Assembly (NCBI RefSeq): GCF_011075055.1
Contig: NC_058137.1
Span: 1,116,001-1,180,000 of the forward strand
Length of the DNA stretch: 64,000 nucleotides
Direction: 5' to 3'
Source: Mangifera indica
Lineage: Eukaryota > Streptophyta > Magnoliopsida > Sapindales > Anacardiaceae
In this document: one piece after another, positions 22,535-34,599 of the stretch
Layout: the number at the start of each line of letters is the position of its first letter
How positions within the stretch are numbered: the first letter of the stretch is position 1
Made by a program: the position numbers and the translations under genes
The notes under the pieces: generated by a model
Told to the model about the DNA's origin: nothing
The model's database searches: none
The model's input: the letters and a program-made list of their open reading frames with translations, nothing else

Positions 22535-22981
22535 GGGTGTGTTCGGTTAGAGGTTAGTAATAATAAAATATTTTGATAATGTTTTATTATCAATAGCAAT
22601 GTAACAGATAATATAAGAAGTAATTTAATTATTATCTATACTTTAGATATTAAAAGATTATTAAGGTAATTTTCATTTTATTATAACTATATCTTTATTT
22701 ATTAATTTTTTTAGGGTAAAAATAATTTTATTTTCAATTAATATAACAAATAACATATAAAAATATTTTAGAATAATTTTACCTAAGGATGTTTAAGTAA
22801 AATATTATACTAGTATTCTTTTATTACCTTTAACCTGATGTAATAATTATTTATACTTATCAAGTTTATCAAATTTTATCAAATATAGTAATAATTTATA
22901 CCTAATATTCCTCAAGGTAATTCATTTTCAAGATAATCTTCTAATTTTAGTAATAAAACATTTTTCGAACTAAATATCTCT
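22535..22981 (-). mobile_element. MITE 2, same family as MITE 1, opposite orientation, 447 bp
   Basis: Starts GGGTGTGTTCGGTTAGAGG directly after the AAA that ends MITE 1. Its reverse complement aligns with MITE 1 along most of its length (for example TTGATAAAATTTGATA, AGGTAATAAAAGA and the TTATTTGTxATATTAATT block). The far end is decayed, mainly by G-to-A and C-to-T changes, as expected of methylated DNA. Confidence 0.72.
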
Positions 22982-25900
22982 TAAAGGTCACTAGTTTCAT
23001 TTTAATTAAGACTTTTGACTAGTCTACATAGGGTTGGTCTAGTCATTTTTTTGTTCAGCATTGCATATAGCTCTACTCTTACATTGCACAGTCCTAAAGC
23101 TAATGTTTTTAAAGTCTAATCAAATGTCAAAAGAATGAAGGGATAGTTTGGTCAAATCAGTGATCAGACCGTTTGATCAGTAGTCAGATCCATTAATTAT
23201 ATTGTTTTGAATATTAAATAATATTCAAAACAATTTTATATAATTAATCATTAGAATAAACTTAGTTTGATGATATACATATTTTAAAATTGATGGTGAA
23301 ATCTTGTGTTTAAATTCTAATAATAAATTTGAAAAACAACCTCAATTAGATTTACCGTAAGTTTTTCTCTTATCAAATTACGAATCGAGATGGTTTGAGC
23401 TGTTGAACTACGGTCCGATTGACCAGTTCACACCAAATTTTTAAACCATGACTAGAGCAACTCTCCATCCTTATTCTCAACACAAATCTAACGACCTTGT
23501 TCGCCTCTGTCACGTTCTTACCCATGTCATAATGATTGCACTTTGAGCCCTTAAACAATGCCCTTAAATCTTTAATCACTGATATGATGTGGGTTACAGA
23601 TTAGAATTAGAATCGGTCGCCTAAATTAGACTAGTTGCAAATATACTATGCATGTAATTAATTTATATCCATGTTACAACGAAGATAGTGGCCATAAATA
23701 ATTTGCAAATTCCTCAATATTTAATAATCAAGTTCAACTTTGCACTACAAATGAAGTTGACAATAATTTTATACGTTAAACCCTAATTATTGGAATTATT
23801 TAGCCCCATTAAACACATGCCTATTTAATAATTAACTTGAGTAATAAACTAACTATATTTTATTATCAATAATATATACTACCTAACAAAATGGGTACAA
23901 TAACGGTTACTAGAGATAGAGAGTCAAATCCAAATATGCATTACCTTGAGTTTAATTTGAATCATAAATGATTTGTTTGACTTTAAGTTTGTTTAAGTTG
24001 ATCAAAGATATTATCCAGATGCCTAGTAGGATTAACAATGTAATTGTCAATATGATAAACAGTATCATCAAACAGTGATTCGAATCAAACTAATATAAAA
24101 CTCTATTTCGAATCAAACTAAATGTCAATTCAAACCAAATTGAATTGGTTTAAGTCCGCCGTAATTAGGGATAAAAAAAATAATTAAATTATATAATCAC
24201 ATAATAACATATTAACAATTGCGTAGCAGATTTCCATTTCAATCCAATATGAGAAATCCCATCCTCTACTGGCCTTGTCTATGCATTTCTTTTCAGAAGG
24301 CAGGCGGTGACAAAAATGGAGTGATCAATAACCCAGAAGATAAGAAAAGCAAAAGATTCAAGATCATGATAAGGATATGTTGCTTTGTTGGCTTACAGAA
24401 AGAAGGATTTTACAAGGATGGATGATGAAAAAAATGTCGATTCTTCAAGCGTTTAGCTGGGGGCAAAGGCTTAGTCAAGAAAATTGCACACAGAATCTAA
24501 GAATGTTATCAATTTTTACCATCAGAATATGCCCCACTGCACATGGAAATTCAGCAGCAATTGCATTGCAGCTTCGTGGTCTGCATGCCTTTGAAAGAAA
24601 AGGACAAAGAAGAAGTGTGTGCGCTCATTGCTAGCTCCCAAGCACAATGAACCCACCACGCACTTTCAAATTCACCAATTGGCTTTAAAAGTTTTGGAAA
24701 ATTTTGGCTCTCTTGAATGAGAGATCAACAAGGATCCACTGGTCCATTTGCGGCTTTGGTGGGATGGAATCTCTTTCAACATTCAAGATTCAACCCTCGT
24801 GGAGTGGGCCATTTTTTTTGCTTTTAATTTGTTAAAAGGACAAAATTAGAGGGGAATGAATTCAAACTCACTTGGACCAAATTTACGATTTAACTCAAAA
24901 AAGAACTGTTCTTAAATTAAAACTTTAGTTTAATAATTTAAATTTAAATTAGTTTATTTGTCTGTTCAATGATATTGATTATCTCAATAACAATATTATT
25001 TATTTTGTTAACTACACAATTTATTTTGTTAATAATTCTTTGATGATGATACTATGTGTTATCTTCAGTGAACTCAAATTCAACCTTGAGTTAAAAATTA
25101 TAGCTTTGAATTGATCTTAAATCAACCTCAAATTTGATTCGATTTAGATTAAATCTCTTTTTAGATAAAATTATATAAATACAAAATTAGTCAAACTTAT
25201 GATATTATTTATTTCATTAATGACCTTCCGATGATATAATACACCACCTTCAATGATTTTAAGTGTAAACTTGAATTATAAATTATAATTTCAATTTACG
25301 TTTAAACCAATATTAAATTTAATTTGATTTGGTTCGGATCAATCCTCTTTGAACAAAATTATATACATACAAAGCATGTCAAACTTTATGATAGCGAAGT
25401 GACCTCCTCAATCTTTTTTTTTAATTTTGCTTGTTCACACCTGTGGAAATTTGAAACTTCACCTTTCACTTTCAGCACCACTCTATTCTTAGTCAATATA
25501 TAATATTTTAGTTTCGCGGTGGTTGAGCAATTTGTACTGCCCTCTACTTACCATATTTTATATTTCATGTCGATTTAAGTACAATTCTGGTCAGGCCATT
25601 TCTCTGTAGCCGCCATGGTTCATTGGTTACATTTTGCAAGAAATTGATTATAAAATTCATGCCAAAGCAAAATAACAGCCTGAGGTTTGTCCCATTTGCA
25701 TGATTACATAAATCAGTCTGGTATAGAAGTTTACACTCACAAAGAAAGAGTATTCATTGGTTAAACAGGTACTAATTAACTTTCTCTTCTAGGGCTGGAT
25801 TCTATCCCATCCTAAATTAGTACGGATTAAAATATACTAACTTAAAATTAATTTAAGATCGATAAATTGAGATTCGAATTTTATTTGAATTCCACTCATT

Positions 25901-27028
25901 TTATAAACATAAACCCAATACTCGATTCAAAGTTAACTCATTGAATCCGCATTTGAATTTGAGTTTGAGCAATTCAGATCAAGCCTAACCTATAGTGTTT
26001 TTTGGTTATTTACATACATGTTGGATTATTGTTTATTTATACGCTTGGTTTGCTTATGTTCCTAGTGCGTAATAAGGCAGCCTTTGTTCTTGGTTGCCAC
26101 TATCATGTCCGATTACTGTTTCTGCATTGTACCATATAAATTTGGGCCTTCATGGGCCCTTTAGCCCATGGTGTTTTTTGCCATGTGCTTTCTAATTGTA
26201 AGCATGCTGTAAACTTGATTAGGAAATTAAGTAAAAATATCTAGTGGGCATTTGTTGCATCCAATATTGTTGACAAATATGAATCACTTTTGTTAGGAGG
26301 CCAATATCCTCTTGTAGCACAAAGCAAGACGATTAGGGTTAGATTTGATTTAGGTCAAATTTAGATTCAATTTGGGATTAGAGTTAGATTATAATTTAAG
26401 ATTGATTCAAATTTTAAAAAATCAATTCAAAATTAGTTTGAATTTAAAATATCTAATTCAATATCTATTTAAGATCAATAAACTAAAATTTAAACTTGAT
26501 TTAAAATATTTTTATTTCGAATTTGATTTAAATGATTTAAACTTGAATATTTATATCAGTTTGAACTTAATTCATTTCATGAAAATAAATCTAATTTTTT
26601 GCTAATGTTTAACTTGTTTGATGTAAATGCTATTTCGAATTTGAGCCATTCAAATTGAATCTAACCTTAGACAATGATAAGTAAGATTAATTTTTTTTCT
26701 GAGATAAACGTTTATTCTGGCCAAATGGTATTAAAATCTAATCATGCATTCGAAGAAGCCCCTTGCAGGTAAGGGGTAATGTGATTACCTAAAGCTCAGA
26801 TTCATTTCAAAAACAATTTTAGCTTTGTATTCTATCTGAGCCAACTTGTTTCATCTAAGCAAGAATTCAAGTTTGGACAGATTTAAGAAAATAAAAACAC
26901 TAAATAAATTAAATTTACAAGAAAAGACAAATCTTTTCAAGTCCAAAGCCAAAAGCCAAAACGTATGAAGAAGTAAACCCGAACTCATTAATTTTTTTCT
27001 TCGTTCATAGTAAATATGGTTTCCTCTT

Positions 27029-27792
27029 TCAAGTGAGGCTATGCATGGTGTCACTTCTTGAGAATTTGCCAACAAAATCACGAACGTAAAGCCCCCAAAC
27101 CAGAGCCACAGAGCCCAGGGCCACTGGCAAAGGACCGAACATCCACAGCAACAAAGGGAAGCTCATGCAGAGAATCCGATTGCCAATGAAGGCCAAAATG
27201 AACCCTTGCTCAAACACCATTTGCGTGTAAGCAGGAAACGAGAACTCCTCATTAGCGCTCACCAAGAAGTTAGCATCGATCAAGAACCCCAGTCCCAAGG
27301 CGCTGCAAAAGAAGCTAGCCAACAAGAAGAAAGACGTTGAGCCAAACTTCAAAGCAAAAATTCTCCCACCATTGCCCGATTGTGGCTCCAAAAAAGCACT
27401 GTGGAAACTCCGGCTTGCGTTGTAAGTGTTGTTGGTTAGCGCTGCCAATGCTAATTCCACTAAAATCGCTACTGTTGCAGCTAAACTGGCGGCCATTAGC
27501 GTATTTCTCAGGCTTTGAACAGCCAACATCGCCTTCTTATCATCACCCTGAACATCAAATTTCATCATCACCATCCTCTAATCGTGTAATTATATACTAT
27601 TAGAGTGAAGATTAGGAGTTAAATTACCTCTTTCATGTCTTGAAACCATTCTTTTCTTCTCATTGCATCGATTCCGATTGTTATACACGAGGGCCTGGTC
27701 TTGAAACAGCGCCAAAGATTGGCATGGTAGCCCACCATGAGGAAGAGGCTCAAGGGGACCATGACACTATCAAGAAAAAGGATTACGGCCAT
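27029..27792 (-). CDS. DUF599 family multi-pass membrane protein
   Basis: Exons 27628-27792 and 27029-27547 on the minus strand give 227 residues, near the usual plant DUF599 length. It opens with a hydrophobic helix (MAVILFLDSVMVPLSLFLMV), followed by the family's YHANLWRCFKTRP-type loop and EWFQDMKEGDDKKAMLAVQS LRNTLMAAS. Further membrane helices follow around residues 73-90, 118-140 and 175-205, giving about four in all. Biochemical function is unknown to me; the family is found in plants and bacteria. I chose the ATG complementary to 27790-27792 because the family starts just before the first helix; an in-frame ATG 18 codons upstream is possible. The nearest genes are over 1.9 kb away on the right and 5 kb away on the left. 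Confidence 0.88.
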
Positions 27793-29726
27793 CTCTGAGC
27801 AAATCAAGCCAGGACTTTTAACAAAAACAAGGCTATTTAATGGCAAATGCCAACTGGGTTTGGCCTCAAAGTGGAAGAAATCTGTTGAATCATGTTCATA
27901 TACGCAATATAAAGTGACCTGGCTTCAGAATTATTGGCCATTGGTGCGGTTTGTGTAGTAGTGGATTATAAATAATGGACATTAAGACGACATAGTGGGA
28001 ATTGTTTACGTGTACACAAATCAAAGTAACTTTTTTTTCTCTAAAGAGATGATTGAAGAAACCTTCTTCACATAAGAAAAGCAAAATGTGTGATCTTTAG
28101 AGCAGATTATGCCATATATGTTTATGTGCTTGCTTTATTTAAAGGTGAAAGGGATATACCAAACATATACGTCTATCTCAAGCAATGTCAAGTGATTATC
28201 ACTTTGGGTATGAAGGAAGAAATATTATTATGTAATTGAGTGATTTTAAATTATAAATTAAATAATGCACACTAACATAATAATACATTATCATTAATAT
28301 TCAAATTTATACTCATTATAAGATTACATAAAATTACTCGTACAATTTTTTACTATAATACTTTATTTACAAACTTTTATGTAAATTAATATATTATTAT
28401 ATGATTATAAATACAAATAATTAAATTATTTAATTATATAATAATACGTGAATTTAAATGGTAAGTGGATAAAACTACTTTTGTTTCTTTTTAAAAGATT
28501 TTCTAAATGAATTAATTGGTAGAAAGGTTTATTGTGTTTGACTCAAATAGTATACCCTATAAAACAAGTGAATATAGATGATATAATATATATTTTGTTT
28601 TTGAATTGTATTCTAATTTTTTGAAAACTCCGTTAAATAATTGTATATAAGAGTGGATTCGAGTCCATCAAAATAAGAGTCTATTTGAAATTGAGTTTAG
28701 TTCATTCAAATCATCGGAAAAGAATTTGTTACCGTTGGAGAAGAATAAAAAGAATTGTTGGTAAGTCGATTTTTCAATATGATGATGCTAACACAGTGAG
28801 AGGGTTTAAGCCGAACCAAGTTTGAGTTGCAAAATTTTTAATTTGAACTTGGTTTGTTCAATTCAATTGGAACATCTATTCCAGGTCTAGTAGCTCGAAT
28901 TAAATCTATCTTTGGATGAATTCGATTTGAGTTCATTTAGTTGGAATCTATCATTCGATTTGAGATTAACTCATTTATCCATTTAATAACATTATTCATC
29001 TTGTCAATATGATACTATTTACCTTATAATTTGCCTTCCAATAATACTATACACCAATATAAATGAATTTCAGTTGAATATAATGAATTTGATATGGGTT
29101 TGAGCGGATTCAAAAGCTAGGCTCAGTTTTGATCGAATACACCCTAAGTACGGCTGGATTCGAGCTGAGCCAAGCTTGAGCTTGACTCAGTTTACATATA
29201 GCTGAGCTCGAGTTCGAGCTCATAAAAGCCAAACTTGAACTCGGTTCGAATTCAATTTGACTCGTTTTTTATTATTAAAATGACGTTGTTTTAATATATA
29301 TTGATCAAAACGACGTCATTTTGTATCAAAATTTTTAATTGAAAATTTTGACGAATAGCTCCAATTCGAGCTCTATCGAGCTCGTATAGGACTGACTCAT
29401 TTCAGACTCATTCAATCTGAGTTTGAATAGACTTGATTCGAGTCCAACCCTAACCCTAACCCTAACTAAAGAGGGTGAGTAATTCTATACATCACTATTT
29501 TAAAACTTTCATTTTGAAGAAGGATAAAACGGGCCTCATTTGTGCTAGTTAAGCCCATTTGAGATGGAAATGGGTCAAATTGAGCCCAGTAAAGGGATTC
29601 CGTTGTTAGGTCACTGTCACTGTTACAGGAGTTGGGAAGAGGGGCTACAGTCTGGTGACCGGCTAAGTTTAAAGTGAATGTGATCATATTCACCAAAATT
29701 ATTGCTGGGAGTGGGAAAAGAAGAGG
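27793..29726. other. Intergenic between the DUF599 gene (-) and the GOST gene (+)
   Basis: The first part is the DUF599 leader and promoter. From about 28180 to 28650 the DNA is very AT-rich with nothing recognised. From 28650 to 29450 it carries the most GC-rich and best structured copies of the window's degenerate repeat (words such as GAGCTCGAGTTCGAGCTC), with a 16-bp hairpin at 29277-29322 and three CCCTAA units at 29446-29466. The last 260 bases are the likely promoter of the next gene. Confidence 0.5.
29277..29322. repeat. Hairpin with AAAACGACGTCATTTT arms
   Basis: AAAATGACGTTGTTTT at 29277-29292 and AAAACGACGTCATTTT at 29307-29322 are inverted copies with one G:T-type mismatch, around a 14-base AT-rich loop. 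It could be the remnant end pair of a tiny foldback element. Confidence 0.65.
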
Positions 29727-32504
29727 ATGATCCGAGTGGGGCTTTACTTCTATCATTATTTTTTAGGGTTTTTAATTTTCTGTTTGTGTAATTTAGTCGC
29801 AGATGTTAATGGGTCGATTCATGAGTACAAAAATGAAGCTTTTATTGAACAATCAAATGCATTCTTCTTCCATGGCGGCAGTGAAGGTCTTTACGCTTCC
29901 AAAGTTGTTGATTCTTCTTCTTCATCATCATCATCATCTTCTTCTCCTGATAAGCCTCTTAAGGGCAAGTCCTTCATCAGGTAAGTTTTAATTTTTATTT
30001 TCTTGATTTTGTTTGAAATGAATTTATTGACCCTTTTCTTAAATTTTGATTAGTTTGTTGCTCAAGTGTAGTATGGTTCTGCAAAATTTGGTGGGGTTTT
30101 AGAGTAGTTTGATGGGCCATCTAGATTTGATTAGCTTCAATTGGTGGGGTAATATGAATTTGTTTGTTTCTGGAGGGTTTTAAGCCTACGCATTTGGAAT
30201 TTCAGGTTTGAAACTGTTACATTTGTGAGGCCGAAGGAGTCTATAAGGAAGAAGAATGAGATGCAACAGAAAACCGGATTGGTGGAGGCTATCATACTTG
30301 AGGTTAAAGATAGGGAAAGAATTGGAGGTTCATTTCTAAAATTGGATACCATATGTTGCACGAAAAATCTTTCTAGGGATGGGCACTGTAATATTGGAGA
30401 GGTAATTATTAACAAAAATATGGAAAACCCCAATTGGCCTAAACGCATACAAACTTATTTTGAAGGGACCAATGAAGAAGCTCCAATGTCTCCTGCTGAT
30501 ATTGTTGATATAGATAGGACTGGGATGTACTACCTCTATTTTATGTTTTGTGATCCAGAGCTCAAGGGTACGTTGGTTAAAGGAAGAAGTGTGTGGAAGA
30601 ACCCAGATGGCTACTTACCAGGAAAGATGGCTCCTTTGATGACATTCTTTGGCATAATGTCTTTAGCTTACTTGGTGCTTGGCTTAGCATGGTTTTTGAG
30701 GTTTGTCCAATTCTGGAAGAATATAATGCAGCTTCACTATTACATCACTGTGGTAATTGCTCTTGGAATGTGTGAAATGGCTGTCTGGTACTTTGATTAT
30801 GCCAATTTTAATTCAACCGGAAGCAGACCCATGGCGGTTACATTGTGGGCGGCAACTTTTACTTCTGTTAAGAAGACACTGTCTCGCCTTCTTCTGCTTG
30901 TGGTCTCTATGGGCTATGGTGTTGTCAAGCCAACCCTTGGTGGTTTAACCTCAAGAGTTCTTCTTCTTGGTTTGGTATATTTTGTTGCATCAGAGGCCCT
31001 TGAGCTCTTTGAAAATTTGGGAAATATCAATGACTTTTCTGGAAAAGCAAAGTTATTTTTAATGCTGCCTGTTACTGTTCTGGATTCCTGCTTCATTCTG
31101 TGGATCTTCTCATCACTCTCCAAAACTTTGGAGAAACTTCAGGTAATCTTCTGATTATGCCATTTGCAAAAGTTTGTGTTGTTTCTTAAAACAAGAAGTT
31201 TTTAGTAGTTATTTACCATTCAAAGAAGTGAAGGTAATTTGGTAAAAAAAAAAATTGATTTCTTTAGATGATGAGTAATAAATGCTGATTTACCATTTCA
31301 AGTTTCTTAAGATATGCCCTAGAATGATAAACATCCACAGTTGCTCATTTATCTTTTGTTCTCCATCTCTGTATTTCCATTTTTCTTTTTCTGTGTATTT
31401 GGGTGCAGATGAGGAGAAACATGACTAAATTGGAGCTGTACCGAAAGTTTACCAATTCCCTTGCAGTGTGTGTGCTACTCTCCATTGCTTGGATTGGATT
31501 TCAGGTAACAGGGTTTTGTATCAATTAAAAAACTCTAGTGCTTGGTGGTGTACAAAGTTTCTGAAGCATTTCCACTTGTACTTTTGTCTCAAACAAGACT
31601 GCTAATTGAAGCTTCTCAACCTTCCTTGGCAGCTATATTTTAATGCAACTGACCCATTAAGTGAGTTGTGGCAATTTGCTTGGATCATTCCAGCTTTCTG
31701 GAATTTCCTTGCATACACTCTTTTGATGGTGATATGTGCCCTTTGGGCTCCTTCACGTAACCCTACCAGGTACTTCCTTTGACCTGACCTCTTTTTCTTT
31801 GGTGTTCTAATCGCTTCATTTGCATTCTCGTTAGTGATGTTTTCACTTTTCCTTCCACATTTGGGGTGTCTTCTCTGCAGCAACTTCTTTTAATTTATTA
31901 CATACTTTTTTGATATAAACAATCACTTACCTAACAAATGATTGTTAAGGTTAGAAATATTACTCAAGTTTCTTAATATGGCAGATGTAGTTAACTCATA
32001 TTATGATGATGAGATAATTATTTTTAATTATTTTTTATTTTTATTACCCTTCAATTTTAAGCACATGTTACTTAGGTCATTTTTCAGTGTGGACATTATA
32101 ACTTTTTCGAACTGTGGATCAAGGGCAGATGACTAATATCGTTTAACAAAAAAATAAATCGAAGTTATTGACTTGTAGCCAACCCATGATCCTCCCTCCA
32201 AAATGTAGGACATCTTTTGGTTTATGTGAAGTGTCTTTTAATTTGCCAGAGATAGCTTAACATATTGCATACTTTTATCTCTGTGTTGTATCAATGAAAG
32301 ACGAGAGAAGTGATTTCATACTAATATATTTCTGCTAATTTGGTGTGGATTTTTAGATATGCTTACTCAGAGGAGATGGGAGAGGACTTTGATGAAGAGG
32401 GTGTCTCGCTGACTAGCAGCGGGATAAAAACCGGGGATATGCAAACTAAGGTGGATCATGGGTATGGCCTCAGAGAAGATCTTGAGGAGGATAAGCGGGA
32501 ATAG
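29727..32504 (+). CDS. GOST / lung seven-transmembrane receptor family protein (GPR107/TMEM87-like)
   Basis: Exons 29727-29980, 30206-31142, 31409-31504, 31633-31769 and 32357-32504 give 523 residues. A signal peptide is evident (FLGFLIFCLCNLVADVNG). The lumenal domain (about 30-210) holds Cys pairs typical of the GOLD-like fold and a run of eleven Ser at about residues 63-73. Seven hydrophobic segments follow from about residue 215 (MAPLMTFFGIMSLAYLVLGL, LHYYITVVIALGMCEMAVW, LSRLLLLVVSMGYGVVKP, VLLLGLVYFVASEALELF, KLFLMLPVTVLDSCFILWIF and two in exons 3-4). The cytosolic tail is acidic (EEMGEDFDEEG). Relatives in animals and plants sit in the Golgi and are linked to membrane traffic; in Arabidopsis some are listed as candidate GPCRs, but G-protein coupling is unproven. 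An AATAAA lies at 32706. Confidence 0.88.
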
Positions 32505-33464
32505 ATTGATTTTTCCCTGTACAAGGAATCACTGTTGAAATGTCAGCTGCGCATCCTGGCATTTATCTGTAATTGTTGCTACTCAACTGAGGTTGCATGT
32601 ACAAAGCACTTGTGAATGTAATGTACAATGAAGTGACAACAAAGAAAAGAGTTCAATATCAGTTTATTGCTGAACTTTAATCTTGCGAGGACTGCAAATT
32701 TAGGCAATAAACAGAGTTTTTTTTTCATCTTTGTGCACATATTCTTATTTATTTTTTTACTTGTGCTTGTCTCTATATCATACTCGTCTGTAATGATATT
32801 AAATAACAGTAACCAAGAGCATATTTGACACCTTTTATAGAGATATGTGACTTGAAACTCTTTCTCAGTGGGAGGCTGGAGGCGATCTGAGTTGGCTCAG
32901 GTTTGGATTGTTGTTTGGTTTGAATGAGTCGAGTTTGAGTTAAAGTTTCAGCTCATTTGATTTCAAACTTTCAGAGATCATTGCCTCATCACACTTTTTT
33001 TTATTCAGACTCGCTTCAGTTTGACTCCACCCTGTTTCCGTTGTTTCTTTGACAAATCAGTCAGGCCCATAGAGATTTGTCACAGGCCCAATATAGCCCA
33101 CTGAATTGGCTGGCTGACATGCTTTAAATGGCTCTCACATCGCACGCTGAAAAGCGAACTAAAGGTTTAAAGCGCACAAATTACTCGCTGATCCTGAGTT
33201 CCTTTGCAGTTCTGGTTTCACTTTCTGCTTTGCAGCCACAGATCTTTGTCGGCAAGATAAGATTTGCAAGGCTTTTGTCTTCTGCGATAAACTAGGTATT
33301 TTTTCATTCATCACTTGTTTCTGTGTGTTCATATTTTTCTTGAGACATTATTTGTTTTTCAAAGCAAAACATTAACATAAAACTTATCTCTTCTTTTCAT
33401 TGGAGCTTTCCTCCAATAAAACTTGTGTTTTTGATTGGTGGGTTTTTCTTTAACAGTGGAAAAA
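32505..33464. other. GOST 3' flank, degenerate repeat, promoter and 5' UTR of the small His/Cys gene
   Basis: AATAAA at 32706-32711 is a likely poly(A) signal for the upstream gene. A short block of the degenerate GAGTTTGAGTT repeat lies at 32880-33010. From about 33120 the sequence is the promoter and leader of the next gene. A 5' UTR intron is readable at 33296-33456, with donor GTATTTTTT and acceptor TTTAACAG eight bases before the ATG. Confidence 0.5.
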
Positions 33465-33674
33465 ATGGGCCACCATGATCACCACCACCACCATCACCAC
33501 GGGGACAGCCCTTATGATGATCCCTTTTTGAGGTGTTGTTGCTGCCCTTGTTTTATGGTTTCTTCAATCTTCACTGGAATCAACAGATGCATATTCGCTG
33601 TTTGTTACCCTCTCTTGCTGTGCTTTGGCCGGGATGATGGAGGCCACCACTACCACCGCAATCACAGCCATTAA
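33465..33674 (+). CDS. His/Cys-rich small membrane-associated protein, 69 residues
   Basis: The coding part is one short exon beginning MGHHDHHHHHHHGDSPYDDP. A cysteine cluster FLRCCCCPCF is followed by an amphipathic to hydrophobic stretch with more Cys (IFTGINRCIFAVCYPLLLCFG) and the tail is again His-rich. The order His-rich, Cys-cluster, hydrophobic, His-rich resembles small plant proteins I have seen annotated only as uncharacterised; metal binding and S-acylation of the Cys cluster are plausible but inferred. The start at 33465 was chosen because it follows the 5' UTR splice acceptor at 33456; the frame is open ten codons further upstream, but that part lies in the intron. It is a real gene in my view because composition, length and splice layout fit. 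Confidence 0.75.
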   Translation: MGHHDHHHHHHHGDSPYDDPFLRCCCCPCFMVSSIFTGINRCIFAVCYPLLLCFGRDDGGHHYHRNHSH

Positions 33675-34599
33675 AGGTTTTACCTTTTCAGGATTGGATC
33701 GGATGAACCCAGGATTTCCAGTCTTAAATGATTCCCAGATATGCATACAATCTGTCAGTTTAATTAAGCTTCCATTCTTGTCACTGTTTTCTATATATTT
33801 AGCTTGTGCAAGATCTTCTAAAAAATTTTAAATCCTTCAATTTTACTTGCCAATTCTGTCTTTAAAAAGTGAAAAGTTGTAACTTGGCAGCACTAGTTGA
33901 ATCTGAAATTTCTTACTGAATAATGAGAAATTTTTCTTGCAAACCGAATATATATTTTTGATATTAGAGCACGAGTTAAATAGTGGATTTAACAATCTAA
34001 AATATATTATATGAATAATTTTCGGTAACAATTTACATCAATTCAAATGAATTTGAACTAAAAATCAAACTAAACATTATTATGATTTAATCTGAGTATG
34101 TTGGAATATTATTCATTCCCAGACTCACGATTTTTAAGTCAAAAATGGTCAAAATAACATTCATCAAGGGGAAGTATATCGTTTCACACCTGAAGAGCAG
34201 ACCATACATCCACTCCAGCCTCATGATTCAAAAAATCCATATTATAGATGTGGCTCTTGCGTATAAGAACCCGATGCTTTCAGACATTATTTATAACCAA
34301 AGGTCGTATTGCTTTAGCATAAATAGTAGATTTTAGGAAAATAAATTTAATAATAATAATAATACTAATCCTTCTAATATATTTTTTATCCGTTGGGTAA
34401 TAAAAATTAACTTGTATAAAACTCTATTTAGAAATAATTTGATTAGTATAAAACTCTATTTTAACTATTTTTTTCATCACTCAAACAATTACTATGATTA
34501 AAAAAAAACATTTATTTTAAATTAAAATTACTTTTTTATCATTTATATCACTTTTAATAGAAGTGATGACAATTTGGATCATATTTTAAAGACCCTAAC

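Larger units (their letters stand above)
21629..27028. other. Large intergenic region: MITE pair and AT-rich repeats, no supported gene
   Basis: 5.4 kb between the WRKY gene and the DUF599 gene. It contains a short motif shared with the far end of the window (about 21945-21985), two MITEs (22054-22981), and blocks of the degenerate TTGAATT/AATTCGA repeat at about 23900-24160, 24870-25380, 25830-26000 and 26330-26670. Frames at 24219-24425 and 24377-24634 overlap each other and have no recognisable domain. No RNA gene was recognised. Confidence 0.5.

Noticed and set aside
24219..24634. Two overlapping plus-strand frames in the large intergenic region
   Set aside because: Different frames over the same bases, neither with recognisable features; likely chance.
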